This document shows, in pieces, positions 1 to 8,472 of a DNA stretch of 45,175 bases. Where the stretch lies: assembly GCA_964636575.1 (NCBI GenBank), contig CAZWSE010000012.1:1-45175 (forward strand), read 5' to 3'. Position 1 is the stretch's first letter. Every line of letters begins with the position of its first letter. This DNA is from CAZWSE01 sp964636575. GTDB lineage: Bacteria > Pseudomonadota > Alphaproteobacteria > Rhodobacterales > Rhodobacteraceae. The notes under the pieces were generated by a model, which was not told where the DNA came from, did no database searches, and worked only from the letters and a program-made list of their open reading frames with translations. Both the position numbers and the translations under genes were made by a program.

Positions 1-344
1 TGTAAAATGGGGCCGCCTGTCTCAAAGCTCGCGCCGCTTGGATTGAAGAGTTCAATCGCGAAGGCTTCTGTCGGCTCAACATCTGTGTCGGGGCGGGTTT
101 CAATGAAGAAAGATTGTTCTGTTTCACCTGCCGCGAAGGTCAGGGTTCCGAAGTTGCGGAACCAGTTGGACAGATAGAGCAAGTCATCATCCCCCGCCGA
201 GCCATCGCGCAGGCGGTAGTCGACTTGGACTTGTTGTGTGGACGGCGCAGACAGGGACACAACCACCTCGATCTGGCCCGCACCAAAGCCGGAGGCCGTA
301 TTTTCAACGGTCGCAAAAGATTGAACAGAAAGGGTAATGCTCAT
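1..344 (-). CDS. Calx-beta domain protein, N-terminal part (cut by window edge)
   Basis: Reading the minus strand from an ATG at 344 gives 114 codons open to the window edge, so the gene continues outside. The protein starts MSITLSVQSFATVENT and has the Calx-beta pattern: beta strands, a V-x-Y-R-L-R-D-G-S-A segment, then G-T-L-T-F-A-A-G-E-T followed by an acidic P-D-T-D-V-E-P-T-E-x-F run. Calx-beta repeats bind calcium and are common in large surface or secreted proteins of marine bacteria. No signal peptide is visible, which would fit C-terminally directed (type I) secretion, but the C-terminus is not in view. An AGGA ribosome site lies about ten bases before the ATG. It lies 49 bases downstream of the ligase gene on the same strand and could be co-transcribed with it. 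Compartment and role are inferred. Confidence 0.75.
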   Translation of the reverse strand, partial: MSITLSVQSFATVENTASGFGAGQIEVVVSLSAPSTQQVQVDYRLRDGSAGDDDLLYLSNWFRNFGTLTFAAGETEQSFFIETRPDTDVEPTEAFAIELFNPSGASFETGGPIL

Positions 345-393
345 CCTTGATCCTCACACGAACGCGCGACATGCGCTTCACGTGAGTCCAGAG

Positions 394-1851
394 TTAGACC
401 GATTTGGTTAAGGTCTGGTTTGCCAAAACACGGTTAAGGGCGGTGTAATCCACTTTTGAGCGGTGCCGCTGGTCCAGCGGGATGTCGGCATGGATCACAT
501 GGGCGATCCCGATATCTTTCGCTTTTGCAGTCCAAGCGGCAAGATGGCTGGCGTCGCCTTCGATAACCAAAACCGGCGCGCCTGTCTTCACCCCCAAGGC
601 TGCCCTGCGTACACCTGCCCACAGCCGCGCCGCGGTCTCAATCGCGAAGGGGTAAAGCGGCCCGTTCGGCCCAGCCACCTCTGCCCCATGTCGCCCCAAA
701 AGCCAGAGCCGCCCCGCCGCATCCATCCGTGCCGCGTCGCCTGTTCTGTGCCAGATCGTGCCGTCTATATTGAGTTTGGTGGTTCTGTCTTGCGTCGGGT
801 CCAAGTAGCCAGCGTTGACGTGCGGCCCTGCGACCAGAACCTCGCCATCTTCGATCCGCACCTGTGCTTGTGCGACAGGTGGGCCTGCCAGCAACCCTGC
901 ACCAGCTTGCATCGCGGCGCGGTCTTCTTCGCTGATCTCGGCACTGTCAATTTCGGCGATGGGTTCGGCCTCGGTTGACCCGTAGACCGTGACCACGCGC
1001 AGATCAGGTTTTCGCGTATGCATGGCGTCGATCATGTCTGGAAAAACCGGCCCGCCGCCTGTGAACACGCTGTGCAGCCCAGCCGGAATGTCAGTGCGCG
1101 AAAGCGTGTCGCAGAGGGCAGGCGGCAGCAGTGCACGGGTTGCATTGGTTTGATCGATCCATTCGGCTAGGACATCGGGTTGCAGTTTGTCCAATCGGCT
1201 CATCCGCCAGTTCGGCAAGGCAGAGCATCGTCCTTGTGCCAGATTGATCAGGGCAAAGACCGGAAAAGCCACCAGATCGATTTCATCAGTGTCAGAGGCA
1301 AGTAGCGGCGACACGGCCTCTTGTTGCGCCATCAAAAACGCATGGCTGCGGGGGATGGCTTTGGGTGTGCCGGTTGAGCCAGAGGTGAACGAGATCAGCG
1401 CCAGATCATCCGCGTTGCATTTGGGGGGGATGGGTGCGCCGGTTGGGCTGGCCGGACGCGCCCTGAGCAGTGGGATGCGCCACAGATCAGGCAGTAAGAG
1501 CTTAAGCGCGATATACGGCCCGCTGGCACAAAAGGCGCGGATGTTGTCCAAGGCGAGCGCTGTTTTCAACCCCTTTAGCCCCATCGCAGGTTCGGGCAGG
1601 ACGGCCACTGCCCCCAAGGTCCAAAGGGCCGCCAGTGCCGCATAGAGATTACGCCCGACCGGCATCGCGATAACGACCCGATCCCCGCGCCCGATGCCGC
1701 GTTTTGCCCAGATTTGTGCCAATCCGTCGGCTTGGGACTTGAGGTCGTCAAAGCTGGTTAGGCCGCTTTTTTCAATTAGCGCTGGGCGGGGCCCGTGTGC
1801 GGTGACGGCTGCGTGGAATGCTTCTGGAAGCGTGGCCTTATTCAAGATCAC
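394..1851 (-). CDS. OleC-like adenylate-forming ligase (AMP-binding)
   Basis: About 485 residues of the ANL superfamily (acyl-CoA/acyl-AMP ligases), which activate carboxylates with ATP. The phosphate loop FTSGSTGTPKA and the VYGSTEAEP motif are present, followed by WHRTGDAARMDAAGRLW and a C-terminal RRHRSK-like turn (QRHRSKVDY) carrying the late lysine. The TEAEP and WHRTGD...GRLW arrangement recalls OleC beta-lactone synthetases more than ordinary acyl-CoA ligases, from remembered family patterns. The chosen start is GTG at 1851, which overlaps the end of the upstream GNAT-like gene by 14 bases; a TTG at 1845 is possible, and the longer frame to 1926 would run far into that gene. It is the last gene of the HMG-CoA reductase operon, so it may activate or close the carboxyl group of the pathway product. 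Substrate unknown. Confidence 0.8.
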   Translation of the reverse strand: MILNKATLPEAFHAAVTAHGPRPALIEKSGLTSFDDLKSQADGLAQIWAKRGIGRGDRVVIAMPVGRNLYAALAALWTLGAVAVLPEPAMGLKGLKTALALDNIRAFCASGPYIALKLLLPDLWRIPLLRARPASPTGAPIPPKCNADDLALISFTSGSTGTPKAIPRSHAFLMAQQEAVSPLLASDTDEIDLVAFPVFALINLAQGRCSALPNWRMSRLDKLQPDVLAEWIDQTNATRALLPPALCDTLSRTDIPAGLHSVFTGGGPVFPDMIDAMHTRKPDLRVVTVYGSTEAEPIAEIDSAEISEEDRAAMQAGAGLLAGPPVAQAQVRIEDGEVLVAGPHVNAGYLDPTQDRTTKLNIDGTIWHRTGDAARMDAAGRLWLLGRHGAEVAGPNGPLYPFAIETAARLWAGVRRAALGVKTGAPVLVIEGDASHLAAWTAKAKDIGIAHVIHADIPLDQRHRSKVDYTALNRVLANQTLTKSV

Positions 1852-2680
1852 ACCCCATGAGCGCGTAGCGGCGAAAGACCTCTGCGCCGTTGGTGTCGCT
1901 GCGGCTGGCGGACAGGTTGTCATCATGCATAAGCGCGTGGATGGCGGTGTCGCATCCCATGTCTTTGGCAGATGCGTAAAACTGTTGGCTCAGCGCATAT
2001 CCCGCCCCTTTGGCGAGGCTGGCGTAGGTTTTGAGGATCGCTGTTTTGGTCTCTGGCCCTTCGGCGTAGTTTGGGATGCCAAACAAGAACCCGACGAGTT
2101 TGCCTGCGTCATCGCGCGCGAACCAGATCAGGTCTTGTTTCAAGAGCGGAACCACAGGCATGTACATCGCCAGAAAATCAGGCAGGTCGATGGGTTTATA
2201 GAACGGATTGCCTGCGAAGGCAGTGCAAGACAGGTCGTGGACCTGCGCGAACAGGGCCTCGGGGTCGGTGCCATCCCAATGCTCAAGGGTGATGCCGTCT
2301 GTTTGTGGGGTTTTCTGCGTGTCGATCCCGCCCAAGGGCACAGAGGCTGAAAAGTAGTGGCTGATGGGGGTGAAACCTGCGTCTGCAAAGGCCTGTTGGT
2401 CGTGCGGCTTGCTTGTGGGTTCCATCAAGAATGCGGGCCGGTCGGTGCTGTCGGTGACCAATCTGTAGCTGTGCCATGTGTCACCATCCATGGGCCCGAT
2501 CAAAGAGCTTGCGCCTTGCGCTTTGGCCTGCGCCATGGCCTCTTTCAGTACGGCAACCCCGGATGCTGCATCGGGGAAGGATACCCCGCCCACAGCGAAG
2601 GTCCGGCCATGGCCGTCCCATGACGGGGCATCTGTGTACAGGGTCAGTTTGGAGCCGTCTTTCTCGAACTTTTGGGCCAT
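1838..2680 (-). CDS. GNAT-like acyltransferase family protein
   Basis: About 280 residues. The central part has the pattern of GNAT-superfamily proteins that carry an IGPMDGDTWHSYR segment followed by FLMEP and a Q-x-F-A-D-A-G-F turn. The second half has a WFARDDAGKLVGFLFGIPNYAEG strand-turn typical of a GNAT core, and a following helix that would hold acyl-CoA. Family members move acyl groups from acyl-CoA to amines. The ATG at 2680 overlaps the TAA of the upstream kinase-like gene by one base (TAATG); an ATG three codons earlier (2689) is equally readable. An amine acceptor could be the aminocarboxypropyl group added by the DUF3419 enzyme of the same operon, but that is inference. Catalytic residues cannot be assigned from sequence alone. 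Confidence 0.7.
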   Translation of the reverse strand: MAQKFEKDGSKLTLYTDAPSWDGHGRTFAVGGVSFPDAASGVAVLKEAMAQAKAQGASSLIGPMDGDTWHSYRLVTDSTDRPAFLMEPTSKPHDQQAFADAGFTPISHYFSASVPLGGIDTQKTPQTDGITLEHWDGTDPEALFAQVHDLSCTAFAGNPFYKPIDLPDFLAMYMPVVPLLKQDLIWFARDDAGKLVGFLFGIPNYAEGPETKTAILKTYASLAKGAGYALSQQFYASAKDMGCDTAIHALMHDDNLSASRSDTNGAEVFRRYALMGCDLE

Positions 2681-4008
2681 TACATCCATCCTTTCATCTG
2701 GGCTGCGCGCCAGCTGTAGGTGGTCATTGGAACGAGTGCTGACAACAAGGCCAGCTTGGCCATGCGGCGGTCTTTGAACCCGTCATTGCGCCACAGTGGC
2801 AGGGCTGACATGAGGACTGCCCCCAGCAAGAATGGGACAAGCATGGGGCCAGCCCAATCCGTGCCCTCAAGATTGAACCGCATCAGCACAGTGTAGACCA
2901 CCCAGAGCACAAGGGCGGTGCAAATCACCGCCAGCCAGCGCAAAAGCGGCGGCAAGGGGTGGCTGGACAACACAGCCAGACCGAGCGTTAAAGCCGCCAT
3001 GTGAAGGCCGTAGAACCAAAGGGCGTTGATCTCAAACAACAAACCAAGGCAGAGCCATCCGAAACTGGCCAGCGCAATCATCGCAACTGCATCAAGGTGA
3101 GGGTAGCGGGATGTACAAGGATTGGTGCGACAGGCCAGCAGGTGCATCCCCAAGACCGAAAGCGGCAAGACAGTGTTCTGCGGGACGGTTACAGAAAGCA
3201 GCATAAAGGCTGTCACCACATAAACGCGCGCGGTTTGGGCCGACAATTGCAGGCGCGGGGCGACCCCCAATACGGCCCATGTCGAGAGTGCGAAGAGGAG
3301 TGTGATGAAGGCAAGCTCCATCGGGGTGTTGTCCATGTGCATAGCCAGAAAGACCAAGATCCCCGCAGGCAGGAAAAAGTTGTCAAATCCGCGCCAGCTG
3401 TCCGCTTCGACAAGCGTTCCAAAGGCCGCGATGATCAGTGCCAGCAGGATGACATTGGGACGGGCCACGTCTGACAAAAGCAGCAAACAGACCATCGACA
3501 GAACCAGGCTGATCATGAAAAAGGCGACAGAGCCTTCGATGCTTTTGCGCCCGTCTTCGACGCTGAAGTGTCGCTTGCCATAGGTGCTGCCTGTCAGTGC
3601 TGCGGCGGCATCTGCAAGGGTCAAGATCGCCAGTGGCAGCACATATAAAATGGCGCGCCCGTCAGACAACAGGAACAGCATCCCGACCGCCAAGGCCAGA
3701 AGGATATCACCGTAGGATTGGCGTTCAACCCCATGTAAAGTCTCGCCAATACCGCCTTTCGCAAAGCGCGGCATGCGTAGGGTGAGCATCACAATCAAGG
3801 TCAGTCCGACCAACATGAACACCGGCCAACGATCTGTAAAAAGCCACGGCAGACACAGCGCGTAAAGTCCGGTGCCGATGTGTACGAGCTTACGTTGAAC
3901 TTCCGCGCCAAGCCCCCATTGGGTCGCTTGTTTGCGGACCACCATCATCAACCCCAAGAGGATGAGGATAGACCCGATTGCGATTGCAATTTGGAAGGCT
4001 GCGGCCAT
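2680..4008 (-). CDS. Dolichol/phytol kinase-like integral membrane protein
   Basis: 442 residues, almost entirely hydrophobic segments, placing it in the cytoplasmic membrane. The N-terminal half matches the SEC59/DGK1/VTE5 family (CTP-dependent polyisoprenol or phytol kinases, related to CDP-diacylglycerol synthase): RKLVHIGTG near residue 40, GETLHGVERQSYGD near 90, then LADAAAALTGSTYGKR and the KSIEGSVAFF signature near 160. The C-terminal half (about 230-442) adds several further membrane segments that the roughly 200-residue minimal family lacks. It shares one base with the stop of the upstream DUF3419 gene (TGATG). In an operon with HMG-CoA reductase and a UbiA enzyme, phosphorylation of an isoprenoid alcohol is a reasonable guess. 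Automated tools may label it phosphatidate cytidylyltransferase. Confidence 0.8.
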   Translation of the reverse strand: MAAAFQIAIAIGSILILLGLMMVVRKQATQWGLGAEVQRKLVHIGTGLYALCLPWLFTDRWPVFMLVGLTLIVMLTLRMPRFAKGGIGETLHGVERQSYGDILLALAVGMLFLLSDGRAILYVLPLAILTLADAAAALTGSTYGKRHFSVEDGRKSIEGSVAFFMISLVLSMVCLLLLSDVARPNVILLALIIAAFGTLVEADSWRGFDNFFLPAGILVFLAMHMDNTPMELAFITLLFALSTWAVLGVAPRLQLSAQTARVYVVTAFMLLSVTVPQNTVLPLSVLGMHLLACRTNPCTSRYPHLDAVAMIALASFGWLCLGLLFEINALWFYGLHMAALTLGLAVLSSHPLPPLLRWLAVICTALVLWVVYTVLMRFNLEGTDWAGPMLVPFLLGAVLMSALPLWRNDGFKDRRMAKLALLSALVPMTTYSWRAAQMKGWM

Positions 4009-5108
4009 CAGATGACCTCTTCCACCACGAAGTCGGAATAGAAAAAGGCCTTGTCGATGGCTTTCAATTCATCTTCCAAGGGGGTCAGCGTACGGACCTG
4101 ATCGGCGAAGGGTGCGGGCACGCGGCGCGGGGCCATCATGTTCCAATAGACCAAACGCGCGTCGGGCTTCGCGGCACTTAGAACGCTGCCGTAGACCTGT
4201 GCAAACACATCGGGCGACATGTATTCAAAGATGTCCGACAGGTTAAAGCCGTCCGCCTTGTCGCCGTCATCGATGAAGGCTTCGAGCGCGCCTTGGCGGA
4301 TGTCCAACCGGTCGAGCCTGTCACGAATGGTGTCGTAGTGTTCTGCCCGCCATGGCATCGGCAGGGCTGTCCCATGGGTGCCGTGCAAAATCCAGTGTAG
4401 ATAGGGGTTATCGGCGGGGTCACATTCGACCGCGGCATGCTTGATCCGCCGCGCGACATGAGCGGCTACGCTGCCGTCCACATGGTCGAAAAATGCCTTG
4501 TCCCGCCCCATACGCCCCATGACGAAGCGCGAGAAAAAGACATTTAACAAAAGCCTCCAGCGCCATGTATTGAAACGATTATCCAGAAAGTCTTGCCGCG
4601 CGTCTTTTGGTCGAGAGACGAAAATGTCGTTCAGGGTTTTCTTGCTGTGCACCAATGGCAAAAGCTTGGTCCTGAAGATGCGGAAATAGCGTTCAAACTT
4701 GCCAACGCCGCCCGCGCCGTGGGCGATGACCTCAGGCTTTAATGCGGCCCAAAAGGCCTGCGTGTCGAGGTCTGCGTCCTTTAACGCACGGTCCAGCAAC
4801 GCGCCCCGCTGGGCGCTGGGGCGCGACCCCATGAGTTCCAAAAATTCTGGGTGAGACAGCGCACGGTACGCCCCGATCCGCAGATGCAGACAGGCGATTT
4901 GCGCAGGCGACAGATCGACCACAACAACCCGTGCCGGATCAAGTGTTAACATCGACAGCGCGTTGTCACCGGCAGAGCAGATCGACACCAAAGTCGTCCC
5001 CGCCTGTTGCGGTAAGGCACGGGTCAGCACATCAGCATCTTCCCAAAGTTGGGCGTATCTGATGTGATCAAAATTGGCTTTCCCTGCAATTTCAGAGCTT
5101 TGGGTCAT
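4008..5108 (-). CDS. DUF3419 protein, BtaA-like 3-amino-3-carboxypropyltransferase
   Basis: 366 residues of the DUF3419/BtaA family. BtaA transfers the 3-amino-3-carboxypropyl group of S-adenosylmethionine to diacylglycerol in betaine-lipid synthesis. Visible family features are NFDHIRYAQLWEDADVL at the N-terminus, the SAM-site glycine motif SICSAGDNAL (about 43-52), VVVVDLSPAQ closing the Rossmann unit, FERYFRIFRTKLLPL in the middle, and FNLSDIFEYMSP followed by VYWNMMAPRR toward the end. The ATG overlaps the upstream dikinase stop by four bases (ATGA). No BtaB-type N-methyltransferase is in the window, so ordinary betaine lipid is not the obvious product. The acceptor may instead be an isoprenoid or other alcohol made by the neighbouring enzymes, which is inference. 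Confidence 0.85.
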   Translation of the reverse strand: MTQSSEIAGKANFDHIRYAQLWEDADVLTRALPQQAGTTLVSICSAGDNALSMLTLDPARVVVVDLSPAQIACLHLRIGAYRALSHPEFLELMGSRPSAQRGALLDRALKDADLDTQAFWAALKPEVIAHGAGGVGKFERYFRIFRTKLLPLVHSKKTLNDIFVSRPKDARQDFLDNRFNTWRWRLLLNVFFSRFVMGRMGRDKAFFDHVDGSVAAHVARRIKHAAVECDPADNPYLHWILHGTHGTALPMPWRAEHYDTIRDRLDRLDIRQGALEAFIDDGDKADGFNLSDIFEYMSPDVFAQVYGSVLSAAKPDARLVYWNMMAPRRVPAPFADQVRTLTPLEDELKAIDKAFFYSDFVVEEVI

Positions 5109-7555
5109 GTCTTTCGTACCTCGCCTGTGCTGCCGTTCACCGACAATTCTTGTCCGTCTTCGATCCAGTCCGTCGCGCGTTTCAGGCCGACAACGCAGGG
5201 TATCCCCAGTTCTCGGGCGACGATGGCGGAATGGGACAGCAGCGATCCACGTTCAACCACGATGGCGGAGGCATTGGAAAAGACCGCAATCCAGCCGGGA
5301 TCCGTGTGGCGGGCGACCAATATGTCCCCTGGTGTCAGGCTTTCCGTGCGCGGGTCGCGTATGACGCGGGCCTTGGCTGTGACCGTTCCAGCCGAGCATC
5401 CGGTTGCCGTGCGGCTGTCGCCTGTTTGCGGCGCAGCTTCGGCTTCTCCTTCGACCGATGCGGCCAGCAAGGCAGGCCCGCGCACTTCAATGCGCGCCTC
5501 TGGGTCAGGGCGTTTGGCGGCGGCTGCATCTTGCGCCTGTCGCAACGCCACCAAACCTTTTAGATCAGCCTCTGCGCCAAAGCCTTCGACGGCGCCAAGC
5601 AGTTCGTCCTTGGTCAGATGGAACACGTCACGTGGGTCGTTCAGCAGGTCATGGGCCACCAATTCGCGGCCGATCCCTAGGAACACCCGTCGGGCATGGC
5701 CGAAAATGCGGGTCCGCTCAAACCGCAGGTTCTCGCGGTCGCGCACACGTGCCTTTGTCCATCCGATAACCCGCTGTGCGATCCATCCGCGGATGGGTCT
5801 GCCTTTGAACAGGTCTTTCCAATCCGGTTCTGGCGGGGCTTTGTGCGGGGCAGGCGGGCGGTCTGCTTGGGCGGCAATGGCGGCCAGCAGCTGGGCGGGG
5901 TCTTCGGTCAGCGGGATGCTTTCCAGTTTCAGCTCTTCCGTGCAGCGGTCCCCGAACTTGTCGAGATAGCTTTGAACCTCTGCCATGATCGCGGGGTGGG
6001 CCGCTAGGGCATCCAACCCCTGCGCCCTTAGGTCATCAGCAATCTGCGCCTCTGCCACCAGTGCGCCGATCTTTGCAATGCGTTGCGCGGGCTCGGCTGA
6101 GACAATATCGCCTTGCCCGATCATCACATCGTTGTGCAATGTCAGCCCCTCAGGCCCGAGCCATTTTTCCAGCATATTCCGCGATGCCCCGAAGGCGATC
6201 ATACATAGGAAATCATTGATCAGTGGTGCGTCCCAACGATCAAGCAGGGTGCTTTCCACCTGCCTGTATTCGGCGACCAGCTCGGTCGATGTGGCGGTTT
6301 CAATGGACAGATCGCTGTGCAGGGTCGCGTTTAGGCGGTCATAGAACTTGGCCCGTGTGCGCGGTAAGCGGATCGCTTCAAAGATCAGCCGCCCCGCCAC
6401 CTTCACCAACCGCAGATATTCCAGCGCTTTGCCCAAACCCTTGGCAGGGGGCGGTCCGATACTGTCCGTTATCTCTGCGGGCATCGGTTCATCGACCCCC
6501 ATCATGGTTTCCATATAGGCCCGATTGAGCGAAAACCCCGGCAGCAAGGCCAGCGCGCGGTACCAATTCACCAGGTTGTAGTAGACCCTGCCATCGATCC
6601 GCCCCAGCATATTGTCAAACAAGGCCGCGTTGTCTTCGATGACCGAGGGTCTGACCCCAAGCAAGCCGACAAAGGCCCTGTAAACGCGGGCATAGACATG
6701 CACGGCAAAGGAATAGGTCAAGGGGCTGACCATGCCGGGGTAGCTTTCAACGATATTCGAATTGTCGAAAATGGTAAGTGCCGTGTCAGGGATGGCGCGC
6801 GGCTTTAACGCGGTTGTAATGGGGCGCGTTTGCAAGATGTGAAGACCGTCTTCGTCGATAGCCCATTCAATATCTTGAGGGCTGCCAAACACATCCTCGG
6901 ATTTGCGCGCAAGATCGGTGACAGCTTGCACATCGGCCTCACGAAGCACAGGCGACGCGTCCGGTTGGATTACAATCTTGTCGCCCGCATCAACGGTCCA
7001 AGTTTGCCCGTCAACTTCGCCCGAAACGAGCTGGTCACCCAGACCTGCAACGGCGGAGATGACCACCCTATCTCTGTTGCCGCTGACAGGGTCAGCAGAG
7101 AACGCGACCCCTGACACACGTGCAGTGACCATCTTTTGAACGACAATCGCTGGTGCTTCGGCCGCGCCACCGGTTTTAAGCGCGCGGTAGGTCTCAACCG
7201 TTTCCGAGAACCCCGATTGCCAGACTTTTGCAGCCGCAGCCGCCACGTCTTTTGCCGCGACATTCAGAACCGTATCAAACTGCCCCGCATGGCTGTGATC
7301 GGCCCCATCCTCTGCTTTGCCTGAAGATCGCACGGCATAGGGACCGCTCCCCAAGGCTTTTAGCGCCTCTTTGATCGCGGGTTTCAAACCAGTCGTGGCC
7401 ACAGGCCCCTTGGCACCCTGTTTGAACGCCGAGTTGGGGATGACAAAAAAGGCAGGTGGGTTAAATCCGTCGCGGTCCAAACGCGCCAATGCGGCCCCTT
7501 TGCCGCCGGCGTTTTCCACATCCAAAGCCTCTTTACCCTTTAGGAAAATACTCAT
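5105..7555 (-). CDS. PEP-synthase-like dikinase of rifampin-phosphotransferase architecture
   Basis: About 816 residues. The N-terminal PPDK/PEP-synthase ATP-grasp domain (about 1-290) shows NAGGKGAALARL, AVRSSGKAED, VVQKMV, SGVAFSADPVSG and DIEWAIDEDGLHILQTRPI. A long helical linker follows. The protein ends with a swivelling phosphohistidine domain, LSHSAIVARELGIPCVVG, with the phospho-accepting His near residue 775. The C-terminal PEP/pyruvate TIM barrel of true PEP synthase is absent, so this is not a gluconeogenic enzyme. The layout matches rifampin phosphotransferase and related dikinases that pass the ATP beta-phosphate to a substrate hydroxyl. The start at 7555 overlaps the UbiA stop by ATGA; an upstream in-frame start at 7615 would lie inside UbiA. 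In this operon it may phosphorylate a pathway alcohol (inference). Confidence 0.85.
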   Translation of the reverse strand: MSIFLKGKEALDVENAGGKGAALARLDRDGFNPPAFFVIPNSAFKQGAKGPVATTGLKPAIKEALKALGSGPYAVRSSGKAEDGADHSHAGQFDTVLNVAAKDVAAAAAKVWQSGFSETVETYRALKTGGAAEAPAIVVQKMVTARVSGVAFSADPVSGNRDRVVISAVAGLGDQLVSGEVDGQTWTVDAGDKIVIQPDASPVLREADVQAVTDLARKSEDVFGSPQDIEWAIDEDGLHILQTRPITTALKPRAIPDTALTIFDNSNIVESYPGMVSPLTYSFAVHVYARVYRAFVGLLGVRPSVIEDNAALFDNMLGRIDGRVYYNLVNWYRALALLPGFSLNRAYMETMMGVDEPMPAEITDSIGPPPAKGLGKALEYLRLVKVAGRLIFEAIRLPRTRAKFYDRLNATLHSDLSIETATSTELVAEYRQVESTLLDRWDAPLINDFLCMIAFGASRNMLEKWLGPEGLTLHNDVMIGQGDIVSAEPAQRIAKIGALVAEAQIADDLRAQGLDALAAHPAIMAEVQSYLDKFGDRCTEELKLESIPLTEDPAQLLAAIAAQADRPPAPHKAPPEPDWKDLFKGRPIRGWIAQRVIGWTKARVRDRENLRFERTRIFGHARRVFLGIGRELVAHDLLNDPRDVFHLTKDELLGAVEGFGAEADLKGLVALRQAQDAAAAKRPDPEARIEVRGPALLAASVEGEAEAAPQTGDSRTATGCSAGTVTAKARVIRDPRTESLTPGDILVARHTDPGWIAVFSNASAIVVERGSLLSHSAIVARELGIPCVVGLKRATDWIEDGQELSVNGSTGEVRKT

Positions 7556-8472
7556 CCCAAGCCCCCAAGCAAGACAGGCACAAATCCAGCAGTCATATAG
7601 CACAAAAAGACCCATAGACCTGCGATGGTGTCGACTGTTTTCTCAGATTTAGGTGTTGGGGTCGCCGCATAGGCACGACCCGCCCAAACACAGATCAACG
7701 CGCCGATCAGCCCGATACCACCAATTGCGAATGTGTGACCCGTCGCTCTGCCGACGCCCAAAAGGAGTGCAAACGAAATCGCTACAAAAACAAGCCAAAC
7801 AAGCGTCGCAGGCTGTGGCCCCCAAAGTTTTGAATAGGTCTCAACCCCAGTGCGCTCACTTTCCGGTGCCCAAAGCTTGCGCCCCAGTTCCAGCACGCAT
7901 CCGTTTGAAAACGACAGCGCCAGAAACAGCCAAAGGGCAGGGGCAGGCCCGTCGCCGCGCACCCATTCGACCCCGGTCAGCATCAAATCAATCAGCGGCA
8001 TGATCGCCATATGCGACAGCAGATAGACAACAGGCCGCGATTTGAGCCAGTCCGGCACGCCGAACTCAAAGGTCATTGCCGCAAGCCAAAGCCAGACAAT
8101 CGCCAGCAACCACAACACGCCAGCGCCCCAAGCGATTGCGATGGCTATTGGCACCGTCGCGACCCCAAGGCTCACGACCTCCCGCAATGTCACCAACCCG
8201 CGCGGGATCGGGCGTTCAGGGCGGAAGGCTGCATCATCTGCGCCGTCTTTGATCTCGTCACAAACCCGCAACTGGAAGAACAGGATAAACACCAGCGCGA
8301 ATGCTGCCAGATAGGCCCAGACGCTTGGCAAATCACGCCCGCCAAGAACCGCAGACAGGGTCACGCTTGCCGCAGAAAAGGCGGCCAGTAGCGGGACGGT
8401 TTTCGCCAGCGGAAACCGCTCAGCCTGATAAATCCAAAGGCGCGATGCGAAGGGGGCGCTGCCGTCGCTCAT
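7552..8472 (-). CDS. UbiA-family prenyltransferase
   Basis: 306 residues with about eight membrane segments. UbiA enzymes move a polyprenyl group from its diphosphate to an aromatic or alcohol acceptor in the membrane. The first Asp-rich motif is CDEIKDGADD (D72, D76, D80), followed by the family's RPERPIPRGLVT loop. The second metal-binding region appears as GVETYSKLWG on the other side of the fold, divergent from the usual D-x-x-D. The start overlaps the stop of HMG-CoA reductase by four bases. It is not the ubiquinone-pathway UbiA by context, since no ubi or chlorophyll genes are nearby. An ether-lipid, quinone-like or meroterpenoid acceptor is possible; the sequence does not decide. Confidence 0.85.
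   Translation of the reverse strand: MSDGSAPFASRLWIYQAERFPLAKTVPLLAAFSAASVTLSAVLGGRDLPSVWAYLAAFALVFILFFQLRVCDEIKDGADDAAFRPERPIPRGLVTLREVVSLGVATVPIAIAIAWGAGVLWLLAIVWLWLAAMTFEFGVPDWLKSRPVVYLLSHMAIMPLIDLMLTGVEWVRGDGPAPALWLFLALSFSNGCVLELGRKLWAPESERTGVETYSKLWGPQPATLVWLVFVAISFALLLGVGRATGHTFAIGGIGLIGALICVWAGRAYAATPTPKSEKTVDTIAGLWVFLCYMTAGFVPVLLGGLG

Noticed and set aside
5049..5969. 306-residue open frame antisense to the dikinase
   Set aside because: Ser/Arg/Pro-rich translation typical of antisense frames in GC-rich genes.
5105..7555. True phosphoenolpyruvate synthase
   Set aside because: The C-terminal PEP/pyruvate-binding barrel is missing; the protein ends just after the phosphohistidine domain.
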